From: Pseudomonadota bacterium
Lineage (GTDB): Bacteria > Pseudomonadota > Alphaproteobacteria > Rhizobiales > Beijerinckiaceae
Assembly: GCA_023452965.1 (NCBI GenBank)
Contig: JAEXUU010000429.1
Location: 1 to 9,660 of the forward strand
Length of the DNA stretch: 9,660 bases
Direction: 5' to 3'
How positions within the stretch are numbered: the stretch's first letter is position 1; every line of letters begins with the position of its first letter. The position numbers were made by a program, and so were the translations under genes. Under the pieces are notes generated by a model. The model had not been told where the DNA came from and searched no databases. It saw nothing but the letters and a program-made list of their open reading frames with translations. Positions 1 to 6,512 of the stretch are shown here, piece after piece.

Positions 1-822
1 CGGGTTGATATTGCCGGAGGGCGCGATGCCGATCGTGCCGGTGCAGGCCGGGCCGAGGTCGGAAAGAATGTCACCGAAGAGATTGGAGGCGACGACGACG
101 TCGAAGCGGTCCGGGTTCAGCACGAAATGCGCGGTCAGGATGTCGATATGATACTGGTCGACCGCAACGCCCGGATAGTTCTTCGCCATCTCCTTCACCC
201 GCTCGTCCCAATACGGCATGGTGATCGAGATGCCGTTCGACTTGGTGGCCGAGGTCAGCTTCTTGCGCGGCCGGCGCTGGGCCAGCTCGAAGGCGTATTT
301 CAGCACGCGGTCGACGCCGACACGGCTCATCACCGTCTCCTGCATGACGATCTCGCGCTCGGTGCCGGCGAACATGCGCCCGCCGACCGAGGAGTATTCG
401 CCCTCGGTGTTCTCGCGGACGACGAAGAAGTCGATGTCGCCGGGCTTGCGATTGGCGAGCGGGCCGGGCACGCCCGGCATCAGGCGCACGGGGCGCAGAT
501 TGACGTACTGGTCGAACTCGCGGCGGAAGAGCAGCAGCGAGCCCCAGAGCGAGACATGGTCCGGCACCTGGGCGGGCATGCCGACGGCGCCGAAATAGAT
601 CGCGTCATGGCCGCCGATCTTTTCCTTCCAGTCGTCCGGCAGCATCTTGCCGTGCTTGGCGTAGTAGTCGCAGGAGGAGAAGTCGAACTCGTCGAGCCGC
701 AGCTCGAAACCGTACTTCTTCGAGGCCGCTTCGAGCACGCGCAGCCCCTCGGGCATCACCTCCTTGCCGATGCCGTCACCGGCGATGACGGCGATGCGGT
801 AGACGCGATTGGTCCGGCTCAT
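1..822 (-). CDS. Tartrate/D-malate dehydrogenase family protein (3' end outside window)
   Basis: NAD-dependent beta-decarboxylating dehydrogenase of the isocitrate/isopropylmalate family, closest in feel to bacterial tartrate dehydrogenase and D-malate dehydrogenase. These cytoplasmic enzymes oxidise 2-hydroxy-dicarboxylates and usually need Mg/Mn and a monovalent cation. Translated by hand, 274 residues are present. They include an N-terminal nucleotide-fold start (IAVIAGDGIGKEV, 10-22), the active-site segment VRENTEGEYSSVGG (135-148, catalytic Tyr143), TKSNGISITMPYWDERV (193-209, Lys194), and the metal ligands Asp227, Asp251 and Asp255 in HIDILTAH and NLFGDILSD. Family members are about 350-360 residues, so roughly 80 C-terminal residues lie left of the window. 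The start is ATG at 822, with GGAG 7 bases upstream and an ATGA overlap with the hydrolase stop, which implies coupled translation. The exact substrate (tartrate, D-malate, isopropylmalate-like) cannot be read from sequence alone. Confidence 0.9.
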   Translation of the reverse strand, partial: MSRTNRVYRIAVIAGDGIGKEVMPEGLRVLEAASKKYGFELRLDEFDFSSCDYYAKHGKMLPDDWKEKIGGHDAIYFGAVGMPAQVPDHVSLWGSLLLFRREFDQYVNLRPVRLMPGVPGPLANRKPGDIDFFVVRENTEGEYSSVGGRMFAGTEREIVMQETVMSRVGVDRVLKYAFELAQRRPRKKLTSATKSNGISITMPYWDERVKEMAKNYPGVAVDQYHIDILTAHFVLNPDRFDVVVASNLFGDILSDLGPACTGTIGIAPSGNINP

Positions 823-1721
823 GCGACTTCTCCAAAAAACGCGGCAAATTCTGCGGCGACGAGATCGGGAATCTCTTCGGCCAGATAGTGCCCGCCGGGC
901 AATGCCTTCCCACGCACATCCACAGCCCGCTCACGCCAGAGCGCGAGCACGTCGAAGCACTTGCCGACGGCTCCGCGATCGCCCCAGAGCGCCAGCATGG
1001 GACAGTCGAGCTTCCTGCCGCCGTCGGCGTCGTCATGGGCGATATCGATCGTCGCCGCCGCGCGGTAATCCTCACAGCTGGCATGGATCATCGCGGGATC
1101 GGCAAAGCAGCGGAGATATTCGGCGAGCGCTGCGGGCTCGAACAGCCGCATGTCCGAGGCGCGGCGGCTCGTCCAGTAGAACTCGGGATCGGCGCCGATC
1201 ATGCGCTCCGGCATCGGCGCCGGCTGGATCAGGAAGAACCAGTGCCAATAGGCACGGGCGAAAGCGTCGCTGGTGTCGCGATACATCTCCCGCGTCGGCG
1301 CGATGTCGAGGGTCGCGAGCTTCAGCACCCGCTCGGCATGGTCGAGCGCCAGCCGGTGCCCGACACGGGCGCCGCGATCATGCGAGCCGACGAAGAAGCG
1401 TTGATGCCCGAGCGCGCTCATGAGCTCGGCCATGTCCTGCGCCATGGTGCGCTTCGCATAGGGGGCGTGGTCAGCCGAGGTCGCCGGCTTCCCGGAATCG
1501 CCGTAGCCGCGCAGGTCCGGGCAAACGAGCGTGAAGCGCTGCGCCAGCGCCGGGGCGATACGCCGCCACATGATGTGCGTCTGCGGATAGCCATGGAGCA
1601 AAAGCAGGGGCGGCCCCTCCCCGCCCACACGCACGCGGATGCGCGCGCCGGAGGTCGCGACGTCGAGCAGCCGGAAACCGGGGAAGAGATTGTCTTCGAC
1701 GGGGAGCTCGGTGACGGACAT
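819..1721 (-). CDS. Alpha/beta hydrolase, haloacetate (fluoroacetate) dehalogenase-like
   Basis: 300-residue alpha/beta-hydrolase resembling fluoroacetate dehalogenase (haloacetate + water to glycolate + halide), cytoplasmic with no signal peptide. Oxyanion-region motif LLLLHGYPQTHIMW is at 39-52. The nucleophile elbow reads GSHDRGAR: Asp115 is the nucleophile and Arg116/Arg119 match the carboxylate-binding arginines. Asp139 (TLDIAPT) and His278 (GGHYLAEE) complete the triad. His160-Trp161 (YWHWFF) and Tyr219 (CEDYR) match the halide-pocket residues His155, Trp156 and Tyr219 as I remember them in the Rhodopseudomonas enzyme. Length matches the family. The start at 1721 has a GAGG ribosome site 4 bases upstream. 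The stop overlaps the next gene's ATG by 4 bases, so the two are one transcription unit, probably controlled at the inverted repeat just upstream. An epoxide hydrolase or an esterase is the alternative, but the complete pocket favours a dehalogenase-type enzyme. Which acids it accepts is unknown. Confidence 0.87.
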   Translation of the reverse strand: MSVTELPVEDNLFPGFRLLDVATSGARIRVRVGGEGPPLLLLHGYPQTHIMWRRIAPALAQRFTLVCPDLRGYGDSGKPATSADHAPYAKRTMAQDMAELMSALGHQRFFVGSHDRGARVGHRLALDHAERVLKLATLDIAPTREMYRDTSDAFARAYWHWFFLIQPAPMPERMIGADPEFYWTSRRASDMRLFEPAALAEYLRCFADPAMIHASCEDYRAAATIDIAHDDADGGRKLDCPMLALWGDRGAVGKCFDVLALWRERAVDVRGKALPGGHYLAEEIPDLVAAEFAAFFGEVA

Positions 1722-1730
1722 CCAGCCTCG

Positions 1731-1747
1731 CAGATTGCAACAATCTG
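1731..1747. promoter_or_regulatory. Perfect 7+3+7 inverted repeat, probable operator
   Basis: The sequence CAGATTG-CAA-CAATCTG is a perfect inverted repeat ending 9 bases before the hydrolase start codon. It abuts the ribosome site and covers the predicted -10 element. Position and symmetry are what a dimeric regulator's operator would show; repression by steric block is the natural reading. No regulator gene is in the window, so the protein that binds is unknown. Confidence 0.5.
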
Positions 1748-1768
1748 AGCCGATAGCCGGATTTTCAA
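1740..1768 (-). promoter_or_regulatory. Possible sigma-70-type promoter for the hydrolase-dehydrogenase unit
   Basis: On the minus strand TTGAAA (1768-1763, five of six to consensus) is followed after 17 bases by GATTGT (1745-1740, three of six). Spacing is ideal but the -10 is weak, as in a regulated promoter. It would give a leader of only about a dozen bases, and the -10 lies inside the inverted repeat 1731-1747. Confidence 0.35.
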
Positions 1769-1790
1769 ACGATTTCGTGCGCCGATTATT

Positions 1791-1802
1791 TCATAATTAT
1801 GA
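1791..1802. promoter_or_regulatory. AT-rich 12-base palindrome in the divergent intergenic region
   Basis: TCATAATTATGA is perfectly palindromic and is flanked by TTATT (1786-1790) and AATAA (1805-1809), which can extend the symmetry with a 2-base offset. It is the most AT-rich spot of the region between the divergent hydrolase and 1846 genes. It includes TATGAT (1798-1803), a possible -10 for the plus-strand gene, though no good -35 is seen. It could be an operator, a promoter core, or both. Confidence 0.35.
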
Positions 1803-1845
1803 TCAATAACGGAGCCGGGGACACCGAAGGGCGGAACGACAGCGA

Positions 1846-2424
1846 ATGACCACGTCACCCTCAGGGTCTAGCGCCTGCGACCCCGTCGACCGCCTCTTTG
1901 CGCCCGTCATCGGACTGCCGGCCTGGAATGCTAAGAAGGGGCACGGCTCCATGCTGACCTTTGAGTTCGGCAAGCCGTCGCTTGAGATCAGAGACCCAAT
2001 CAAGGCGAGCACGGGCGCAAGTGCGGAGATCAAGGCGCGACTGGCTCGGCGAACGGTCACGCCGCGCGGCGAGTGGCATCTTTGGATTTATTGCTGCAAC
2101 TGGCGCTGCATCGCGCAGGGCATAGAGATTGCTCGCTCCGACTCTGCCGACGCCGAGATCGCAGCCGCCGCGACCGAGCTGGACGGCCAGCGCCTTCTCG
2201 CGGTGAGCGTTGAGCCGCTTGAAGGTCGATCGACCTTCAAGTTCGATCTAGGTGGATTGCTGGAGACTTGGCCGGGTGACGACAGCGAGGACGAGCAATG
2301 GTTCGTCTATTGCGAATCCGGAGAGGTATTCGCCTACCGCGCCGATGGTCACTATCGTTGGGGACCATCGGATGAACGAGCCGGAAGCGAAATCTGGCTG
2401 CCGTTAGCGCCAGCCTTGGGCTGA
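1846..2424 (+). CDS. Conserved hypothetical protein, function unknown
   Basis: 192 residues, soluble, with no signal peptide or membrane segment. I do not recognise a named domain. Visible features are a short polar N-terminus, then VIGLPAW (21-27), a beta-rich segment MLTFEFGKPSLEIRDP (36-51), a tryptophan/cysteine-rich strand GEWHLWIYCCNWRC (75-88), a helical stretch with LDGQRLL (112-118), FKFDLGGLLETWP (131-143), and an acidic patch leading into EQWFVYCESGEVFAYRADGHY (150-170). I have the impression that similar proteins exist as uncharacterised singletons in other bacteria, but I cannot verify this. The start is ATG 1846 with only weak GGA/AAGG sites. ATG 1951 has a better AAGGGG 9 bases ahead, but would remove the VIGLPAW segment. 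The gene stands alone between a divergent unit and the convergent pheT. It uses more A/T-ending codons than its neighbours, hinting at later acquisition or low expression. Confidence 0.75.
   Translation: MTTSPSGSSACDPVDRLFAPVIGLPAWNAKKGHGSMLTFEFGKPSLEIRDPIKASTGASAEIKARLARRTVTPRGEWHLWIYCCNWRCIAQGIEIARSDSADAEIAAAATELDGQRLLAVSVEPLEGRSTFKFDLGGLLETWPGDDSEDEQWFVYCESGEVFAYRADGHYRWGPSDERAGSEIWLPLAPALG
2218..2241. repeat. Perfect 24-base palindrome inside the 1846-2424 gene
   Basis: The half-site CTTGAAGGTCGA (2218-2229) is followed directly by its exact reverse complement (2230-2241), with no spacer. It coincides with eight whole codons (residues 125-132, LEGRSTFK). As RNA it would form a 10-base-pair stem with a 4-base loop. 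It does not continue past either end. Whether it has a role is unknown. Confidence 0.8.
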
Positions 2425-2425
2425 G

Positions 2426-2448
2426 ATGGCCGGGCAAAGCCCGGCCAT
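2426..2448. terminator. Hairpin between convergent genes, possible bidirectional terminator
   Basis: ATGGCCGGGC-AAA-GCCCGGCCAT is a perfect 10-base-pair stem with a 3-base loop. It begins 2 bases after the stop of the plus-strand gene and lies 9 bases past the pheT stop. Placement between two converging genes is typical of a shared terminator. There is no good T-tract on either side, so termination may be partial or helped by Rho. Confidence 0.55.
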
Positions 2449-2456
2449 GGAATTCT

Positions 2457-4880
2457 TCACCCGCGCAGCGCCGCCTTGTAGCGCTTGGCCATCTCGGCAA
2501 CGATCTTGGCGGCCACCGCCTCGATCTCGGCCTCGGTCAGGGTCTTTTCGACCGGCTGCAGCGTCACCGCCAGCGCGACTGACTTCTTGCCGGGCTCGAC
2601 GCCGGCGCCCTCATAGATGTCGAAGACGCTGGTCTCGGCGATCAGCGCCCGGTCGGCATTCTGGGCGGTCTTCGCCATGTCGCCGGCCGCTACCGTCTTG
2701 TCGACGATGAAGGCGAAATCGCGTGTCAGGGGCTGGAAGTCGGAGAGCGCCAGCTTCGGCTTGACCTTGGTCGGCTTGAATTTCGGCAGCGGCAGCGCGT
2801 CGAGATGGATCTCGAAAGCGACCAGCGGGCCCTTGACGTCGAGCGCCTTGAGCACGCGCGGATGCAGCTCGCCGAAGGCGCCGATCACGCCCTTGGGGCC
2901 GAACTGCAGCGTGCCGGACCGCCCGGGATGTGCCCAGGACGGGCCGCCCGCGACGATCTGCAGGCCGCCGACGGGCACGCCGAGCCCGGCGAGCAGCGCC
3001 ATGACGTCGGCCTTGGCATCGAAGGCATCGACCGGCTTCGCCGCGCCGTCCCAGTGACGGCCGGCTCCTTCCAGCCGTGCCGTGCCGCGGCGCAGACCGG
3101 CCGCGGCGATCAGCTGGCCTTCAGGCTCATCGCTCTGGAAGACCTGGCCGACCTCGAACAGCGCGACATCGCCGAAGCCGCGATCGGCATTGGCCTGGCC
3201 TGCGCGGATCAGCCCCGGCAGCAGCGAAGGCCGCATATCGGAAAGATCGGCGGCGATCGGATTGGCGAGGACGAGTTTGCGCGAGCCGCCGCCGAAGAGC
3301 TTGGCCGCCTCATGCGAGATGAAGGACCAGGTCACGGCCTCGACCAGCCCGCGGCTGGCGAGCAGGCGCTTGGACTGGCGCGTGCGCTTCTGCAGCACGG
3401 GCAGCACCGGCTTGACGACCTCGCCCTTGATCCGCGGCAGCGGAGCCGGCTCGACCCGGTCGAGCCCGGCGATGCGCAGGATCTCCTCGACGAGATCGGC
3501 CTTGCCCTCGACATCGGCGCGCCAGGAGGGCGCCGCGACCTTGACCCGTTCGCCGGTGCCCGAAACATGGAAGCCGAGCGAGGTCAGAGCGAGCTTCATC
3601 TCGACCTGCGGCAGGTCGAGACCGGTCAGGCGCTTGACCTCCGACCAGGGGAAGTCGATGGCGCCAGCGCTCTCGGGCAGCTCGCCGGCGAAGACCATCT
3701 CGGAGGCTTCGCCGCCGCAGAGCTCGATGATCATCTGCGTCGCGAGATCGAGGCCGGGCCGGGTGAAATCGGGGTCGACGCCGCGCTCGAAGCGGTAGCG
3801 CGCATCGGAGGTGATGCCCAGCGCACGGCCCGAGCGGGCGATGTTGAGCGGGTCCCAGAGCGCGCTCTCGACCAGAACGTCGACAGTGTTCTCGTCGCAG
3901 CCGGAAGCCTCACCGCCCATGATGCCGGCGAGCGACTCGACGCCCTCCGCATCGGCGATCACGACCTGCTCGTCGGTCAGCGTGTAGGTCTTGCCGTCGA
4001 GGGCCAGGATCTGCTCGCCGGCCCTGGCGCGGCGCACCGTCAGGTCGCCATGGACCTTGGCGGCGTCGAAGACGTGCAGCGGCCGGCTGCGGTCATAGGT
4101 CATGAAATTGGTGATATCGACCAGCGCGTTGATCGGCCGAAGGCCGATGGCGCGCAGGCGCGCCTGCAGCCATTCCGGCGACGGGCCGTTCTTGACGCCG
4201 CGGACGAGGCGCAGGGCGAAGGCCGGGCAGAGCTTCTTGTCTTCCGGGGCGAAGTCGAGCTTGACGTCGACAGGGCACGGGAAGCTGCCGCGCACGGGCG
4301 CGACCGAAGGCGTCTTCAGCGTGCCGAGACCCGCGGCGGCAAGGTCGCGGGCGACGCCGGACACACCGAGCGCATCGGCCCGGTTCGGTGTCACGGCAAT
4401 CTCGATCATCGCATCGTCGAAGCCGGCATAGGCGGCGTAGGGCTGGCCGACCGGCGCATCCTGCGGCAGGTCGATGATGCCGTCATGATCCTCGGAGAGT
4501 TGCAGCTCGGCGGCCGAGCAGAGCATGCCGTTCGACTCGACGCCACGGATGACGCCCTTGCCGAGGGTGATGTCCTTGCCGGGAATATAGGTGCCGGGCG
4601 GCGAGAACACGCTCTTCATGCCGGTGCGGGCGTTGGGCGCGCCGCAGACGACCTGCACCGGCTCGCCCGAGCCGGTGTCGACCATGCAGACGCGCAGGCG
4701 GTCGGCGTTCGGATGCTGTTTGGCCTCGATGACATAGGCGATGGTGAAGGCGGAGAGCGCCTTGGCCTTGTCCTCGACCGCCTCGACCTCGAGCCCGACG
4801 CGGGTCAGCGTCTCGGAGATGGTGTCGAGGGTTTCCGAGGTCTCGAGATGGTCTTTGAGCCAGGAGAGCGTGAATTTCAT
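2457..4880 (-). CDS. pheT: Phenylalanine--tRNA ligase beta subunit
   Basis: 807-residue beta subunit of the alpha2-beta2 phenylalanyl-tRNA synthetase, which charges tRNA-Phe in the cytoplasm. The beta chain binds and positions tRNA and edits mischarged Tyr-tRNA. Domains in order: N-terminal [15 protein letters not shown]-fold tRNA-binding domain about 40-150 ([16 protein letters not shown], then VVCGAPNAR); B3/B4 editing domain about 215-385 ([44 protein letters not shown]); B5 domain about 405-475; catalytic-like core; and the C-terminal FDX-ACB anticodon-binding domain about 714-807 ([13 protein letters not shown]). Length is normal for bacteria. The start at ATG 4880 is set by the family N-terminus and by its ATGA overlap with the preceding ASCH gene stop; an in-frame upstream start at 4931 would add 17 unrelated residues. 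It is the last gene of the pheS unit, so its translation is probably coupled to the ASCH gene. Confidence 0.97.
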   Translation of the reverse strand: MKFTLSWLKDHLETSETLDTISETLTRVGLEVEAVEDKAKALSAFTIAYVIEAKQHPNADRLRVCMVDTGSGEPVQVVCGAPNARTGMKSVFSPPGTYIPGKDITLGKGVIRGVESNGMLCSAAELQLSEDHDGIIDLPQDAPVGQPYAAYAGFDDAMIEIAVTPNRADALGVSGVARDLAAAGLGTLKTPSVAPVRGSFPCPVDVKLDFAPEDKKLCPAFALRLVRGVKNGPSPEWLQARLRAIGLRPINALVDITNFMTYDRSRPLHVFDAAKVHGDLTVRRARAGEQILALDGKTYTLTDEQVVIADAEGVESLAGIMGGEASGCDENTVDVLVESALWDPLNIARSGRALGITSDARYRFERGVDPDFTRPGLDLATQMIIELCGGEASEMVFAGELPESAGAIDFPWSEVKRLTGLDLPQVEMKLALTSLGFHVSGTGERVKVAAPSWRADVEGKADLVEEILRIAGLDRVEPAPLPRIKGEVVKPVLPVLQKRTRQSKRLLASRGLVEAVTWSFISHEAAKLFGGGSRKLVLANPIAADLSDMRPSLLPGLIRAGQANADRGFGDVALFEVGQVFQSDEPEGQLIAAAGLRRGTARLEGAGRHWDGAAKPVDAFDAKADVMALLAGLGVPVGGLQIVAGGPSWAHPGRSGTLQFGPKGVIGAFGELHPRVLKALDVKGPLVAFEIHLDALPLPKFKPTKVKPKLALSDFQPLTRDFAFIVDKTVAAGDMAKTAQNADRALIAETSVFDIYEGAGVEPGKKSVALAVTLQPVEKTLTEAEIEAVAAKIVAEMAKRYKAALRG

Positions 4881-5299
4881 GTGGTTACGTCCATCGGAGC
4901 GAAGGCTTCCACCAGGCGGATGCGCTCGCAAAGCAGGGGCATGTCGGGGCTGAAGACGCCGAGGCGCCGGAAATAAGCTTCATGAGCCTCGCGCCAGAAG
5001 GAGAGGCTGCGGTCGCCCTCGCCCTCCTCGAAGGCGAATTGCGCATCGACCTCGTCGAAGCGCCGGGGCGTGAGTTCGAGCGTCTCGATCACGCAGACGG
5101 GACGCTTCTCGCCGTCGAGCACGATCCAGAGCTCGCCAAGCTTCGGGCAGTCGGGTGCGTCCAGCGTGTTCACCGTCGCGGTCTTGCGGCCGCTGACGAC
5201 CAGTGCCGCCAGCTCCGTCGCGAGCTCGGGACTATCGCCGAAGGAGAAGCTCGGGCAGTCGCGATAGCGTTCGGGGATGGTTTGCATGTCCAAGGTCAC
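4877..5299 (-). CDS. ASCH domain-containing protein (YhfF-like)
   Basis: About 140-residue single-domain protein of the ASCH (PUA-like) superfamily, resembling the YhfF group. Numbered from the GTG start, visible features are [25 protein letters not shown] (10-34), the signature loop SGRKTAT (36-42), a beta-barrel core [23 protein letters not shown] (54-76), and the family C-terminus [25 protein letters not shown] (88-112). ASCH proteins are linked to RNA binding or RNA processing, and nuclease or amidohydrolase activity is known for some relatives. No specific activity can be claimed here. Two starts are possible: GTG 5299, giving a GTGA 4-base overlap with the glycosyltransferase stop like the other junctions here, or ATG 5287, four codons later, with a poorer ribosome site. 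Its stop overlaps the pheT ATG by 4 bases. Lying between PheRS subunits, it is co-expressed with a translation enzyme. Confidence 0.82.
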   Translation of the reverse strand: MTLDMQTIPERYRDCPSFSFGDSPELATELAALVVSGRKTATVNTLDAPDCPKLGELWIVLDGEKRPVCVIETLELTPRRFDEVDAQFAFEEGEGDRSLSFWREAHEAYFRRLGVFSPDMPLLCERIRLVEAFAPMDVTT

Positions 5300-6483
5300 G
5301 CCGCCCCGTCCCGCCGTGCGGCCACGGACGACAGTTCTGGCGCATTGTCGTTCAGCCGATCGTCGCCATCCGTCCTGATCTTCATGGCGTTGCCGCGCCA
5401 GCTGACCTCGCCGGCAAGGAAGGCATAGGCCCAGATGCCGGGGAAGACGAGATCGCGGGTGAGATAGGCCAAAGGCGTGCGCCAGTTGACGAACCAGCCG
5501 ACGCCCTTCGCCAGCGCCATCTCGGCGCCATACCAGATCGCCAGCACCAGCAGCGGAGCCTGCCAGCTCGCAAGGCCATAGGCCGGGGCGGCGAAAGCGG
5601 CGAGCACCGCCGGCACCAGCGGGCCGACCAGGATCTCCGGCGCGAAGAAGGGCAGGAAGGTGACGCGGCGCAGCCGTGCCCAGCGGAACTGGCGCTGCAC
5701 GACATGGCGCAGATGCCGGCGGCCGAGCGGCTGCTCGAAGGGCTGATCGACGAGGTGCACATGCTTGCCGGCGGCGCGCACCAGCTTGGTCGCCGCCGCA
5801 TCCTCGGCGATCGCGGCGGCGAGCGCCGCGATGCCGCCGCGGGCATCGAGGAAGGGCTTGTTCCAGAGCATCGACTTGCCCTGGGCAAAGCCGAAGCCGA
5901 GCGCCTCGCCGGCATATTGCCAGCGCGCCTGGAAGGTATTGAGGAAGGCGCACTCCACCTCGGCGCCGAAGCAGAGCGGACGCGAGCCGGCCGGCGTCGA
6001 GCAGACGAGCCCGCTATCGTCGCGCCAGGCCGCCATCATCCGCTGGATGTAGTCCTTCGGCATCAGCACGTTGGAATCGGCGAGGACGACCCAGTCGTGC
6101 CGCGCCGCTTCCCAGCCCTTGACGCAGTTGTTGAGCTTGGGGTTGGCGCTGACCGCGACATCGCCGACGATCAGGCGCACGCGCTCCGGCCCATGGCTGG
6201 CGATCAGCTCCTCGACCAGCGAGACGATCGGGTCCTGCCCGTCGGCGACGCAGAAGATCGTCTCATAGTCTGGATAGTCGAGGACGAGACCGGAGGTCAG
6301 GGTCTCCCGGCTGAAGCTCTCCAGGCCGCAGACCGGCCGCACGATCGTCACCGGCGGGCGCTGGCGCAGCAGGCTGGATTCGACCGGCTTGCGACGCAGG
6401 CGCACGAAGGCGATGGCCAGGCACAGGAGATTGGCCGCCACCAGCAATGCCGCGATCAGGCCGGCCCAATGCGCCGCGCTCAT
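5296..6483 (-). CDS. Membrane glycosyltransferase, GT21 / ceramide glucosyltransferase-like (HpnI-like)
   Basis: 395-residue GT-A family 2/21 glycosyltransferase that should transfer a sugar from a nucleotide donor to a lipid at the inner membrane. An N-terminal membrane segment (about 7-27) precedes a cytosolic catalytic domain from VTIVRPVCGLE (45-55). The D1 motif is around Asp81/Asp84 (VADGQDP), D2 is Asp136 (LADSN), D3 is Glu227-Asp228 (AEDAA), and the (Q/R)xxRW motif is R264-QFRW. Two or three C-terminal hydrophobic segments follow (about 280-300, 308-325, 343-360). This motif set is typical of ceramide glucosyltransferases and the related HpnI hopanoid enzymes. Bacterial relatives include glucosylceramide synthase and glycosyl-diacylglycerol synthases in rhizobia and Agrobacterium. 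The lipid acceptor cannot be decided here, and no hopanoid or sphingolipid genes are adjacent. A strong purine-rich ribosome site (AGGAGAGGAAAGGG) precedes the ATG, 29 bases after pheS, so it can be translated independently of pheS. Confidence 0.85.
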   Translation of the reverse strand: MSAAHWAGLIAALLVAANLLCLAIAFVRLRRKPVESSLLRQRPPVTIVRPVCGLESFSRETLTSGLVLDYPDYETIFCVADGQDPIVSLVEELIASHGPERVRLIVGDVAVSANPKLNNCVKGWEAARHDWVVLADSNVLMPKDYIQRMMAAWRDDSGLVCSTPAGSRPLCFGAEVECAFLNTFQARWQYAGEALGFGFAQGKSMLWNKPFLDARGGIAALAAAIAEDAAATKLVRAAGKHVHLVDQPFEQPLGRRHLRHVVQRQFRWARLRRVTFLPFFAPEILVGPLVPAVLAAFAAPAYGLASWQAPLLVLAIWYGAEMALAKGVGWFVNWRTPLAYLTRDLVFPGIWAYAFLAGEVSWRGNAMKIRTDGDDRLNDNAPELSSVAARRDGAA

Positions 6484-6512
6484 CCGCCCTTTCCTCTCCT
6501 AGCCCGCCCTGG

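Noticed and set aside
1187..1200. 14-base palindrome GATCGGCGCCGATC in the hydrolase gene
   Set aside because: GC-rich and inside a conserved coding stretch (IGADPEF); short enough to arise by codon use.
888..1748. 286-codon plus-strand frame opposite the hydrolase
   Set aside because: No motif, and the minus-strand frame carries a full alpha/beta-hydrolase active site.
4154..4167. 14-base palindrome GCAGGCGCGCCTGC in pheT
   Set aside because: Simple GC-rich word in coding sequence with no positional meaning.
4881..4931. N-terminal extension of pheT to an ATG at 4931
   Set aside because: The extra 17 residues do not resemble PheT, and the ATG at 4880 matches the family start and the 4-base overlap.
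2805..4976. 723-codon open frame on the plus strand opposite pheT
   Set aside because: It lies antisense to the unmistakable pheT gene; residue content (Gly/Ala/Arg/Asp/Leu-rich, no motif) is typical of the shadow frame in GC-rich DNA.
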